Shown here: one piece after another, positions 24,641 to 32,109 of the stretch
Numbering within the stretch: position 1 is the first letter of the stretch
How the letters are laid out: every line of letters begins with the position of its first letter
From: Paenibacillus thalictri
GTDB taxonomy: Bacteria > Bacillota > Bacilli > Paenibacillales > NBRC-103111
Length of the DNA: 64,000 nt
Assembly (NCBI RefSeq): GCF_004307995.1
Contig: NZ_SIRE01000030.1
Span: 1-64,000, forward strand
Direction: 5' to 3'
Made by a program: the position numbers and the translations under genes
Notes under the pieces: generated by a model
What the model was told of the DNA's origin: nothing
The model's database searches: none
Seen by the model: only the letters and a program-made list of their open reading frames with translations

Positions 24641-26146
24641 ATGAAAAAATGGATGACGGCCGTCACGGCTGCTGTTTCCGCTGTAACGATGTTGGTGGGC
24701 TGCTCCCCGGAACCGGCCAAGGAACCGGCTAAGGAGCCGGCCTCCGCCGCAAAGCCGGATAACGGCGGAGCGAAGCCCAGTTTAAAAATTTTGGCCAATT
24801 ACGCGGCAAATTTGGACCCGAATAAAGATGTGATGGTGGCGGATCTGGAGAAAGCGACAGGGTATAAAGCGGAATTTTTTATGCTGCCGCAGCAAAAACC
24901 GGAGGAAAAGCTTAACATCGAAATCGCCTCCGGCGCCGATTACGATATTATCAAGCTGACGCCAACGCAGTTTTACACGTTGGCCGCACAAGGCGCGCTG
25001 CTGCCGCTTGACGAGCTGATCAACCGGTACGGAGCCAATATGAAAAAGGCGCTGCTCCCGGAAAGCTGGGATTTGGCCAAGCTCGGCGGGAAAACTTACG
25101 GCATTCCGCAAAAAAACGAACGTCCGCAAGTCGGCGCATTGCTGCAAATACGCCAAGATTTGCTCGACGGGCTGGGGCTGAAGACGCCGGAAACGGCGGA
25201 TGAACTGTACAACGCTTTAAAGCAGCTGAAAGCCAAATATCCGGACAAAATTCCGTTTACCGGCAGCTCCAGCGACAGTTATGTCAACCCGACCATCGGC
25301 AGCGCATTTCAACTGTACAACGAGTGGACCGACATCAACGGGAAGCTGGTGCCGCGTATTCAAATGCCGCAAATCAAAGATTACTTCGCTTATATGACCA
25401 AGCTGTACAAGGAAGGATTGATTGACCCGGATTGGGCGATCAATAAAACGACGTCCGCCGAAGAGAAATACGTGAGCGGCAAAGCGCTCATGATGAACGT
25501 CGGTTATACGCCGGCGACGCGGATCGTCCCTGCGGTCATGAAAAATAATGCCGGAGCGAAGCTCGCTTATATTCAGCCGCTTAAGGATGCAAGCGGGGCG
25601 GCAGGCATTCAGGCGGACTACAAGCTGAACTATGTCAGCGCCGTTCCGAAGTCCGCCAAACATCCCGAAGATGCGGTCAAATACCTCGATACGAAGCTGG
25701 AGGAAAATAATTTCGAGTTTTTGGCTATCGGTCCGAAAGGCGAAACCTTTAATCTGGAGAACGGCAAATATATACCGATTATGCCTGCGTTTACCGACCG
25801 GCGGAATAACGGCTACTGGTATTTAAACGGCATCGACGAGCACCGCTACCCCGATATGTGGCTGGCCCGTCTGCGGCGCGACCCGAATCTGTTCGCCGCC
25901 TTTGAAGAGATGAACAAAAACACGGCGGTGTTCAAAACCGATCCGACTTCGCTGATGCCGCCAATCGACGAGGTTTCGAAAAATATTCAAGCGCTGAAGA
26001 AGCTGGAGCAGGACTATTTCATCAAGCTGCTGATGGGCGAAGAGAAGCTGGACGGCTATGCGGCATTTATTTCCCAGTGGAACAGCGAAGGCGGAGCCGA
26101 GATGATCAAGGCGGTTAACAATTGGTACCAATCCAGCAAAAAATAA
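24641..26146 (+). CDS. Extracellular solute-binding lipoprotein of the ABC sugar transporter
   Basis: This 501-residue protein has a lipoprotein signal ending in LVGC, a short repeat KEPAKEPA linker, and a family 1 binding-protein fold (about 450 residues). Sequence parts such as LLPLDELINRYGANMKKALL and YGIPQKNERPQVGALLQIRQDLLDGLGLKTPET are typical of LipO-type oligosaccharide binders. The ATG at 24641 follows AGAGGG. No substrate can be assigned, but the following sialidase-like genes suggest a complex glycan. Confidence 0.92.
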   Translation: MKKWMTAVTAAVSAVTMLVGCSPEPAKEPAKEPASAAKPDNGGAKPSLKILANYAANLDPNKDVMVADLEKATGYKAEFFMLPQQKPEEKLNIEIASGADYDIIKLTPTQFYTLAAQGALLPLDELINRYGANMKKALLPESWDLAKLGGKTYGIPQKNERPQVGALLQIRQDLLDGLGLKTPETADELYNALKQLKAKYPDKIPFTGSSSDSYVNPTIGSAFQLYNEWTDINGKLVPRIQMPQIKDYFAYMTKLYKEGLIDPDWAINKTTSAEEKYVSGKALMMNVGYTPATRIVPAVMKNNAGAKLAYIQPLKDASGAAGIQADYKLNYVSAVPKSAKHPEDAVKYLDTKLEENNFEFLAIGPKGETFNLENGKYIPIMPAFTDRRNNGYWYLNGIDEHRYPDMWLARLRRDPNLFAAFEEMNKNTAVFKTDPTSLMPPIDEVSKNIQALKKLEQDYFIKLLMGEEKLDGYAAFISQWNSEGGAEMIKAVNNWYQSSKK

Positions 26147-26182
26147 CGGCTGCGCAAGCTGAATACAAAAGGAGAGAGATCA

Positions 26183-27547
26183 ATGGTTTACGACGTTATC
26201 GTTTGTGGTGCAGGTCCTTCGGGCACGGCTGCGGCTATTGCCGCAGGCAGGGAGGGAGCCAAGGTGCTGCTAATTGAGAAATACGGCTTTGCCGGGGGGA
26301 TGGCTACAAGCGCTTTGGTTAATCCGTGGGCGGGACACGAATTTGTTCATCCAGAAACAAAACAAAGCGGCTCCATCATCGGCGGTATTTTTAAAGAAAT
26401 TGCGACACGGCTGCAAGAGGCCGGGGGATACGGGTCGGCTTTGTCGAAATCCGCTTTTGACGAGGAGCGTCTGAAATATATATACGATACGATGCTGCAG
26501 GAGGCCGGGGTGGACATCATTTACCATACGGCGCTGACAGCTGCAGTCCGCGAAGAAGGCCGGATTACGGCAGTGCAGACGAATTCCAAAAGCGGGCCGG
26601 AAGAATACCGCGGGAACGTCTTTATCGACGCGACCGGAGACGGCGATCTGGCTTATTTGGCAGGCTGCGAATGGAGCTTGGGCCGTCCTTCCGACAACCT
26701 GACGCAAGCGATGACGGTCAGCTTCCGCATAGGCAATGTAGATAAGGCGGCGATGCGGCGCGACCTGGAGGCGAGGAATGTACAAGGTCTGAAGCAAGCG
26801 AGGCTGCTCGTTGAACCGTATTTTCAGAAGGCGATTCAGGAAGGCCGGCTGTATTATCCGTACCGGGAATGGGTGCATTTTTACGATTATCCGCATCCGG
26901 GCGTGCTCCACTTCAATATGACGAGAATTAACAAAGTTAACGGCTTGCTGGCCAAAGACTTGACGTTTTCCGAGATGGAAGGCCGCAGGCAGGCGTTTCT
27001 GATGGCGGACTGGCTGCGCAAGGATGTCCCGTATTTCAAGGATTCGTACCTTGAGAAGGTCGCCTGCCAAGTAGGCGTTAGGGAGACAAGGCATGTGAAG
27101 GGCCTTTATACGATGACGCACGAGGATATTGCCGAAGCGCGCAAATTCCCCGACGGCATTGCACGCAGCCGCTACTTTATCGACATTCATTCTCCGACGG
27201 GCTCCGGGTTCGACCATGAGGTGAAAAACGGCTACGGCGCGGTCGAAAAGGCGTACGGCGTGCCGGAAGGAGACTATTACGAGATTCCGTACCGGTCGTT
27301 GGTTGCGGCCGGGATGGACAATTTGCTTGTCCCGTGCCGGGCGCTGTCGGCCAGCCACGCGGCGGCCGCAGCGGTGCGGGTGATGGCCACGATGACCGCC
27401 ATCGGGCAGGCGGCTGGTGTCGCTGGCGCACGCGCGGCGGCAGCCGGGATGGCGGTTGGCGACGTGGACGCGGCTTGGCTGCGCGGCCGGCTGGGATACA
27501 TTGACGGGGAACCCGATTACGGCAGCCCGTGGGATAAAGCGAACTGA
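26183..27547 (+). CDS. FAD-dependent oxidoreductase (FAD_oxidored/PF12831 type)
   Basis: This 454-residue flavoprotein begins with the dinucleotide-binding motif VIVCGAGPSGTAAAIAAGREGAKVLLIEK, followed by GFAGGMATSALVNPW, the second FAD motif VFIDATGDGDLAYLAGC and a C-terminal FAD contact LVPCRALSASHAAAAAVRVMATMTAIGQAAG. Members are often found in polysaccharide-use loci and act on sugars or organic acids inside the cell; the reaction is not known. GGAGAGAG lies 6 bases before the ATG. It follows the binding protein by 36 bp in the same operon. Confidence 0.88.
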   Translation: MVYDVIVCGAGPSGTAAAIAAGREGAKVLLIEKYGFAGGMATSALVNPWAGHEFVHPETKQSGSIIGGIFKEIATRLQEAGGYGSALSKSAFDEERLKYIYDTMLQEAGVDIIYHTALTAAVREEGRITAVQTNSKSGPEEYRGNVFIDATGDGDLAYLAGCEWSLGRPSDNLTQAMTVSFRIGNVDKAAMRRDLEARNVQGLKQARLLVEPYFQKAIQEGRLYYPYREWVHFYDYPHPGVLHFNMTRINKVNGLLAKDLTFSEMEGRRQAFLMADWLRKDVPYFKDSYLEKVACQVGVRETRHVKGLYTMTHEDIAEARKFPDGIARSRYFIDIHSPTGSGFDHEVKNGYGAVEKAYGVPEGDYYEIPYRSLVAAGMDNLLVPCRALSASHAAAAAVRVMATMTAIGQAAGVAGARAAAAGMAVGDVDAAWLRGRLGYIDGEPDYGSPWDKAN

Positions 27548-27640
27548 GATCGGCGTAAATTGAGCGCAATGTGAACTAGGAACAGCGTGAATTGAAAACA
27601 ATGTGAGGTTGAAAGCAACGTGAACTGAAATCACGCAGCG
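27542..27640 (+). repeat. Degenerate 16-bp tandem repeat, about six units
   Basis: From the last codon of the oxidoreductase onward, units of 16-17 bp recur: AATTGAGCGCAATGTG, AACTAGGAACAGCGTG, AATTGAAAACAATGTG, AGGTTGAAAGCAACGTG, with weaker copies at both ends. Each ends in RYGTG. The array leads directly into the next gene's ribosome site. Confidence 0.6.
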
Positions 27641-27668
27641 ATACCTAAACGACGTGGAGGTGGAGGAT

Positions 27669-28922
27669 TTGACTCGAATACGGCTGCTAGCCGACGAATA
27701 TATTCGTGTGTATGAATCGCCCGAGCCCGCAACGCTGTTTTGCGGCAGTCCCGGCATCACCCGGCTGGACAACGGGCGGATTGTAACAACGATGGATAAC
27801 GGGAATCAGTGGAAAGATTGGAAATATACGCAGGTAGCCAATTTGAACAAGCTGGGCAAAGTTTTTGTATCCGACGATCATGGCGGCACATTCCGCCAAA
27901 CAGGCGAATATCCTTTTTTTCATGCGCGTCCGTTTGCCGCAGGGCAGTCGCTTTACGTGCTCGGACACCGTCAGGACTTGATGATCATCCGATCCGACGA
28001 TCATGGCGAGACTTGGTCTGAGCCCGTCAAGCTGACGGAAGGGGAGAAATGGCATCAAGCTCCGTGTAATGTCCATTATGCGAACGGTAATGTGTATCTG
28101 GTGATGGAGAAAATGGGCTACACCGATTTTGAAGGCTGGGGTGTGGCGTCGCTTGCGCCTGTTCTGATGCGAGGCAGAATCGGAGACGATCTGACCCGGC
28201 GCGAAAACTGGACGTTTGCTTCCGAGCTTGTATTCAGCGAAACCGTTGATGACAGCAAGCTCGATTATTTCGGCGTGCCGTTCTTCAACACGACACCTAA
28301 GAAGAAAGAGCAGGTTGCGCCCGGACGTACCAGCGCACCTATCGGCTGGCTGGAAAGCAATGTAGTGCAATTTGTCGATCCTGATCATTATTGGTACGAT
28401 GCTGCGGGCCGGACATTTCACTTATGGATGCGCAGCCATACCGGGGGAACCGGCTATGCGGCTATTGCCAAGGTAGTCGAAAATGACGACGGTACAATGA
28501 CCACGATGCTGGAATCCGCGCCGTCCGGGAAAACGATGCTGTTTGTCCCGTGTCCGGGCGGGCAGATGAAATTTCATATTGTGTACGATCAGGTCACCAA
28601 GCTGTATTGGTTGGTCAGCTCGCAAGCCAGAGACAGCATGACAAGGGCCGACCGGCTGCCTGCAGACCGGTACGGTTTGCCAAACAATGAAAGGGACCGG
28701 CTGCAGCTGCACTTCTCGAAAAATTGCATCGACTGGTGTTTTGCCGGGTTGATCTCTGCGGGAGCGGGAACCCAGCATTCCCGCCAATACGCTTCTATGA
28801 CGATCGACGGCGACGATTTGCATATTTTAAGCCGCTCCGGCGATGAGCGGTCGGCCAATCCGCACGATGTGTATTTTGCTTCCTTCCATACGGTCAGAAA
28901 TTTCCGCGAGCTTGTTTATTGA
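27669..28922 (+). CDS. Sialidase-like BNR beta-propeller protein
   Basis: This protein of about 417 residues has Asp-box/BNR repeats of a six-bladed sialidase fold: VSDDHGGTFRQ and RSDDHGETWSEP (S/T-x-D-x-G-x-T/S-W). It has no signal peptide, so it acts in the cytoplasm on an imported substrate. The start is probably the TTG at 27669, about 8 bases after the first of two GGAGG motifs; a GTG at 27654 overlaps the ribosome site. The canonical sialidase Arg triad could not be confirmed, so it may act on another sugar acid glycoside. Confidence 0.8.
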   Translation: MTRIRLLADEYIRVYESPEPATLFCGSPGITRLDNGRIVTTMDNGNQWKDWKYTQVANLNKLGKVFVSDDHGGTFRQTGEYPFFHARPFAAGQSLYVLGHRQDLMIIRSDDHGETWSEPVKLTEGEKWHQAPCNVHYANGNVYLVMEKMGYTDFEGWGVASLAPVLMRGRIGDDLTRRENWTFASELVFSETVDDSKLDYFGVPFFNTTPKKKEQVAPGRTSAPIGWLESNVVQFVDPDHYWYDAAGRTFHLWMRSHTGGTGYAAIAKVVENDDGTMTTMLESAPSGKTMLFVPCPGGQMKFHIVYDQVTKLYWLVSSQARDSMTRADRLPADRYGLPNNERDRLQLHFSKNCIDWCFAGLISAGAGTQHSRQYASMTIDGDDLHILSRSGDERSANPHDVYFASFHTVRNFRELVY

Positions 28923-28938
28923 TAAGGGGATGTATGCA

Positions 28939-29952
28939 ATGCCGATACAATCGACGGTAAAACAATATATTTTCGAAGACGACCGGCCGTTTCCAAGCTG
29001 CCATGCTTCTACGCTCATCCGTGTGCCCGGCGGCGACGTGCTGGCCGCTTGGTTCGGCGGCCGACACGAGAAGGCCAGCGATGTGGCGATCTGGCTGTCG
29101 CGCCGCCAAGGCGATGTGTGGTGTCTCCCGGTCAAAATTGCCGACGAGGAGGGAATCGCCCACTGGAATCCGGTGTTTTACGCAGACGGCGACGTGGTCA
29201 CGTTGTTCTACAAGGTCGGCCATGAAATTACCGACTGGTTTACACGGGTAATCCGCTCGGCGGACGGTGGGGTTACCTGGTCGGAGCCGGCCGAGTTAGT
29301 TCCGGGAGATATTGGGGGCAGAGGGCCGGTCCGCAACAAACCGATTCGCTTGGCGGGCGGTACCCTGCTTGCGCCTGCATCCATTGAACGGCCGAATCCG
29401 GAGGAGGAAGGCAAGCAAATCTGGGAAGCATTTATCGACATATCCGCTGACGGCGGCCGGACTTGGTCCTCAAGCGGCATCGTGCCGATGCAAGCTGAGT
29501 TGCTCGTCGGTTCCCGGCATTCCAATGCAAAAGGCTTCATCCAGCCGACCTTATGGAGCCCGGACGGCAAAGCGGTGCATATGCTGCTGCGCAGCACGGA
29601 AGGAGCGATTTACCGCAGCGATTCTGCGGACGGCGGCTGCACCTGGAGCGCCGCGTATGCGACGCCGCTGCCTAACAACAACAGCGGCATCGACGCCGTC
29701 CTAATGGACGGCGGTCTGCTGGCGTTGGTGTACAATCCGGTCAGCGGTTACTCGACACGCGCCCCGCGCACTCCGCTTGTCGTCGCTTTTTCCCGCGATA
29801 ACGGCCTCACCTGGCAGGACGAGGTTGTTCTCGAAGATGAGCCGGGCGAATATTCTTATCCCGCGGTCATTGCCGACAACAACGAATTGTATATCACTTA
29901 TACGTGGAAAAGAGAACGGATCGCTTTTTGGACAATCCGCTTGCAGCCGTAA
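28939..29952 (+). CDS. Sialidase-family BNR beta-propeller protein
   Basis: This 337-residue protein is of the BNR_2/exo-alpha-sialidase family: an early SCHASTLIRVPGGDVLAAWFGG, then Asp boxes RSADGGVTWSEP, SADGGRTWSS, SDSADGGCTWS and SRDNGLTWQDE. No export signal is present. It begins 16 bases after the preceding sialidase-like gene (ATG 28939, AGGGG 9 bases upstream), so the two are co-translated. Together with the transporter and flavoprotein it should degrade an imported oligosaccharide. The family also includes rhamnosidase-like and unknown activities. Confidence 0.85.
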   Translation: MPIQSTVKQYIFEDDRPFPSCHASTLIRVPGGDVLAAWFGGRHEKASDVAIWLSRRQGDVWCLPVKIADEEGIAHWNPVFYADGDVVTLFYKVGHEITDWFTRVIRSADGGVTWSEPAELVPGDIGGRGPVRNKPIRLAGGTLLAPASIERPNPEEEGKQIWEAFIDISADGGRTWSSSGIVPMQAELLVGSRHSNAKGFIQPTLWSPDGKAVHMLLRSTEGAIYRSDSADGGCTWSAAYATPLPNNNSGIDAVLMDGGLLALVYNPVSGYSTRAPRTPLVVAFSRDNGLTWQDEVVLEDEPGEYSYPAVIADNNELYITYTWKRERIAFWTIRLQP

Positions 29953-30160
29953 CTTGCACGTCCCGAGGAAGAATGAAACGAATATCTGGTTGTACTGTGC
30001 ATCACTTGCTACAAAGAAAAGCTTCGCAAACAGGACGAATTGCAAATCGTGCCGCTAACGTCACTTTAGATGGATAGCGGAATGCCCTGAAGGGGGCGTG
30101 TTCGGGGTGGCACGATATCCGCCTTATGTGCGGGTCGGCTTTCAAAGCTTGGAACTACGG

Positions 30161-30206
30161 AGAAAAGTAGACCTGAACCTTGTCACGGGGCGGTCTACTT
30201 TTTCTT
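30161..30206. terminator. Bidirectional terminator at the 3' end of the toxin gene
   Basis: GTAGACC (30167-30173) pairs with GGTCTAC (30192-30198). An A-tract lies left and a T-tract right, so transcripts from both strands can end here. The toxin stop codon lies in the right arm. The plus-strand RNA ending here would be antisense to the toxin message end, as in type I systems. The preceding gap 29953-30160 has no protein gene but a GCGGA/TCCGC fold near 30077-30115 that could be part of such an RNA. Confidence 0.7.
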
Positions 30207-30287
30207 TAAGTACGTGAGAAGCGCCAAAACGAACATCCCAAACATAAACATGAGGGTGAGTGCGTCTTTTACTTCGATCACTGGCAT
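30195..30287 (-). CDS. Holin-like type I toxin peptide (Hol-Tox family)
   Basis: This 30-residue peptide has a short charged start (MPVIEVKDAL), one membrane helix (TLMFMFGMFVLALLTYL) and a KKK end. It matches the putative holin-like toxin family of Firmicutes, related to TxpA/BsrG toxins, where LM-x-FGMF-x-LLTY is the hallmark. In the message the ribosome site GGAGG can pair with CCTCC five bases upstream, a usual way to keep toxin messages silent. A GTG at codon 3 has better spacing (28 residues). It is too short for standard gene callers. The antitoxin RNA was not located with certainty. Confidence 0.8.
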   Translation of the reverse strand: MPVIEVKDALTLMFMFGMFVLALLTYLKKK

Positions 30288-30373
30288 CACCTCCGATCAG
30301 GAGGATAAGCCGACCCCTCCTATGGGATCGGACCGGCGGCTGAAGCCGCGGTCGGGAATGAGACGGATACGAT

Positions 30374-30401
30374 CGTCCGGCAAAATCGCCGGACGTTTTT
30401 T
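30374..30401 (+). terminator. Strong plus-strand terminator upstream of the toxin gene
   Basis: CGTCCGGC (30374-30381) pairs with GCCGGACG (30388-30395), followed by TTTTTT. A plus-strand RNA ending here would cover the whole toxin leader in antisense. A GACCG/CGGTC fold lies at about 30330-30352. Confidence 0.75.
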
Positions 30402-30485
30402 CGTGTGACGGGAGTTGCAGCGTTTTGCGGATTTCGCTAAGCGGCCGGCTTCAAGGGCTAGGTCGCTCCGGAACGCGGCGTCAAG

Positions 30486-30699
30486 AAGAGGCCACTTCTC
30501 GCGTGCGAGGCCACCGAAAAAGTAGCGTAGTGAGCGAAATCATTCTGGAGAAGCGCCAGCGTTCGCTTTTGTTCCCGAATTTCACCTGCCAAAAGCAGGT
30601 ACAATTCAAGAAATTCGGGGACAATTGGCGATCGTAAGAATGATTCGTTCATGCAGCGTTCACTTTTTCAGTGGCCTCCTCGCTTGCGGGGCCCCTCTT
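30486..30699. repeat. Inverted-repeat element, copy 2 (214 bp)
   Basis: This is the reverse-orientation partner of 2617-2839. Its ends form a 38-bp imperfect inverted repeat (GGCCACCGAAAAAGT near 30510-30524 against ACTTTTTCAGTGGCC near 30662-30675). The central hairpin arms are 30571-30583 and 30610-30622, with an inner ACCTGC/GCAGGT stem. Compared with copy 1 the inner stem changed as a pair (T-A to C-G), which argues for a conserved fold. A TATAAT just past its right end (30713-30718) may be the deacetylase promoter. Confidence 0.8.
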
Positions 30700-30758
30700 G
30701 GGGTATAATCATAATGCGTTTGCTTTGGGCAGCGTATAGATCCGCCAGAGGAGAAGTT

Positions 30759-31661
30759 ATGTTGAAAAAAACGGTTGTTGTTTTGCTACTGCTTATCGCC
30801 GTATTGGCGATTGTCATCGGAGTCGATTCCTTACGTTCCCACAGCTATAAAAATCAAGTCGCCGTGCTGACCTACCATCATGTCGATCCCGAAGAATCCG
30901 AGTTTACGATTTCCGCGGAGCGATTCCGCGATCATCTTGCGGCACTAAAAGAGCATGGCTTTCACGTAATCACCATGGACGAGTTTATCGGCTTCCTGAA
31001 GGACGCAAAGCCGGTACCGGACAATGCGGTAGTCATTACGTTCGACGACGGCTATGAATCGTTCTACCAATATGCGTATCCCGAACTAAAAAAGCAAGGC
31101 ATGTCGGCCACGCAGTTTTTGATCGTCAGCAGTGTCGGCAAAAAAGACGAGCAGCCGCCTTTTTTAAGTTGGGATGAAATTAAAGAAATGCGCCAATCCG
31201 GCATCGACTTTTATTCCCATACGTTTGACTCCCATGATTTCAGACCGGGGGATAAAGGAAAATCGGCCAATTCCCTGACCAGCCGTCTGCTGCTGCCTGA
31301 TTCCAACCGGGTCGAGACGGACGAGGAGTACCGGCAGCGCGTGCTGGCCGATTTATCCGAAGCGGAGAAGCAGCTGCGCGGCCAGCTTGGCAACAAACTG
31401 GGGCTGCTCTGCTTGCCTCATGGCAGATATCATCGCGAGCTGATCGATTTGGCCGGGCAAGCCGGCATCAACTACATCTTCACCGGCGATTACGGGCTTA
31501 ATTCCAGCAAGGACAAGCTGATCAAAAGAATTACCGCAGGTGTTCCGACTTTAACCGGCGAACAGCTCGTCAGCAAAATCGAAAAAGAAACGACGCTGCT
31601 CGGCAAAGCCGAAGATGTGGCAAAAAATACGCTACTGCAAATCCGTTACAAGTTTTTTTAA
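30759..31661 (+). CDS. Polysaccharide deacetylase (NodB domain), membrane-anchored
   Basis: This 300-residue protein has an N-terminal membrane helix (about 4-22) and a NodB-type deacetylase domain. AVLTYHHVDP (35-44) and VVITFDDGYESF (91-102, catalytic Asp pair 96-97), then FYSHTFDSHDF supplying metal His residues, resemble IcaB/YxkH-type enzymes that remove acetyl groups from wall or biofilm polysaccharides. The ATG at 30759 follows AGGAGAAG. A longer frame from 30651 runs into the repeat element and is not used. Confidence 0.9.
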   Translation: MLKKTVVVLLLLIAVLAIVIGVDSLRSHSYKNQVAVLTYHHVDPEESEFTISAERFRDHLAALKEHGFHVITMDEFIGFLKDAKPVPDNAVVITFDDGYESFYQYAYPELKKQGMSATQFLIVSSVGKKDEQPPFLSWDEIKEMRQSGIDFYSHTFDSHDFRPGDKGKSANSLTSRLLLPDSNRVETDEEYRQRVLADLSEAEKQLRGQLGNKLGLLCLPHGRYHRELIDLAGQAGINYIFTGDYGLNSSKDKLIKRITAGVPTLTGEQLVSKIEKETTLLGKAEDVAKNTLLQIRYKFF

Positions 31662-31815
31662 CCGGCCAGGCAATGATCGGATTATAGTAAGGGATCTTAT
31701 TAGTAGTTTGATCAGGAATTTCAGTGAGGCTGGCTAACGGAAAGGGCTTAACGTCTGTACTGTGCTTATGCGATTTTATTTATATGAGGTGGCCGCCGAT
31801 TGTCGCGGCTGGGCG

Positions 31816-31905
31816 TAACGGTCAGGAGCGCGCTTATTCGGCTAAAAAGTCGAGGTTTGCCTTTTTAACGGTCAGGACCGTCCTTATTCTCTCAAAAAGT
31901 CAGGG
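31816..31905 (+). repeat. Intergenic direct repeat with 50-bp period
   Basis: AACGGTCAGGA followed by CTTATTC and AAAAAGTC occurs at 31817 and again at 31867, about 78% alike over 39 bp. A more degenerate unit may start near 31750. The whole gap 31662-32109 has no supported gene. Confidence 0.6.
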
Positions 31906-32109
31906 AAACCACAGGTGACAGGAAAAATAAGGATTCCGGTGTCCATTACATTTGGCAAACCTCTGAATTTGTTTACATTGCGTCGTCCATGTCCGTTAGA
32001 GGGGCAGGCGCTGATAATAGGAGTTCTGCCGCATTGCATTATTCAGTTCACTAACCATACGCATTTTCCAAATATAAATGCAAGGCGACGAGCCACGCCC
32101 TCATACGGT

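Noticed and set aside
26270..27772. 500-codon minus-strand frame
   Set aside because: It is antisense to the FAD oxidoreductase, has no family features and no ribosome site; long antisense frames are common in GC-rich codon sets.
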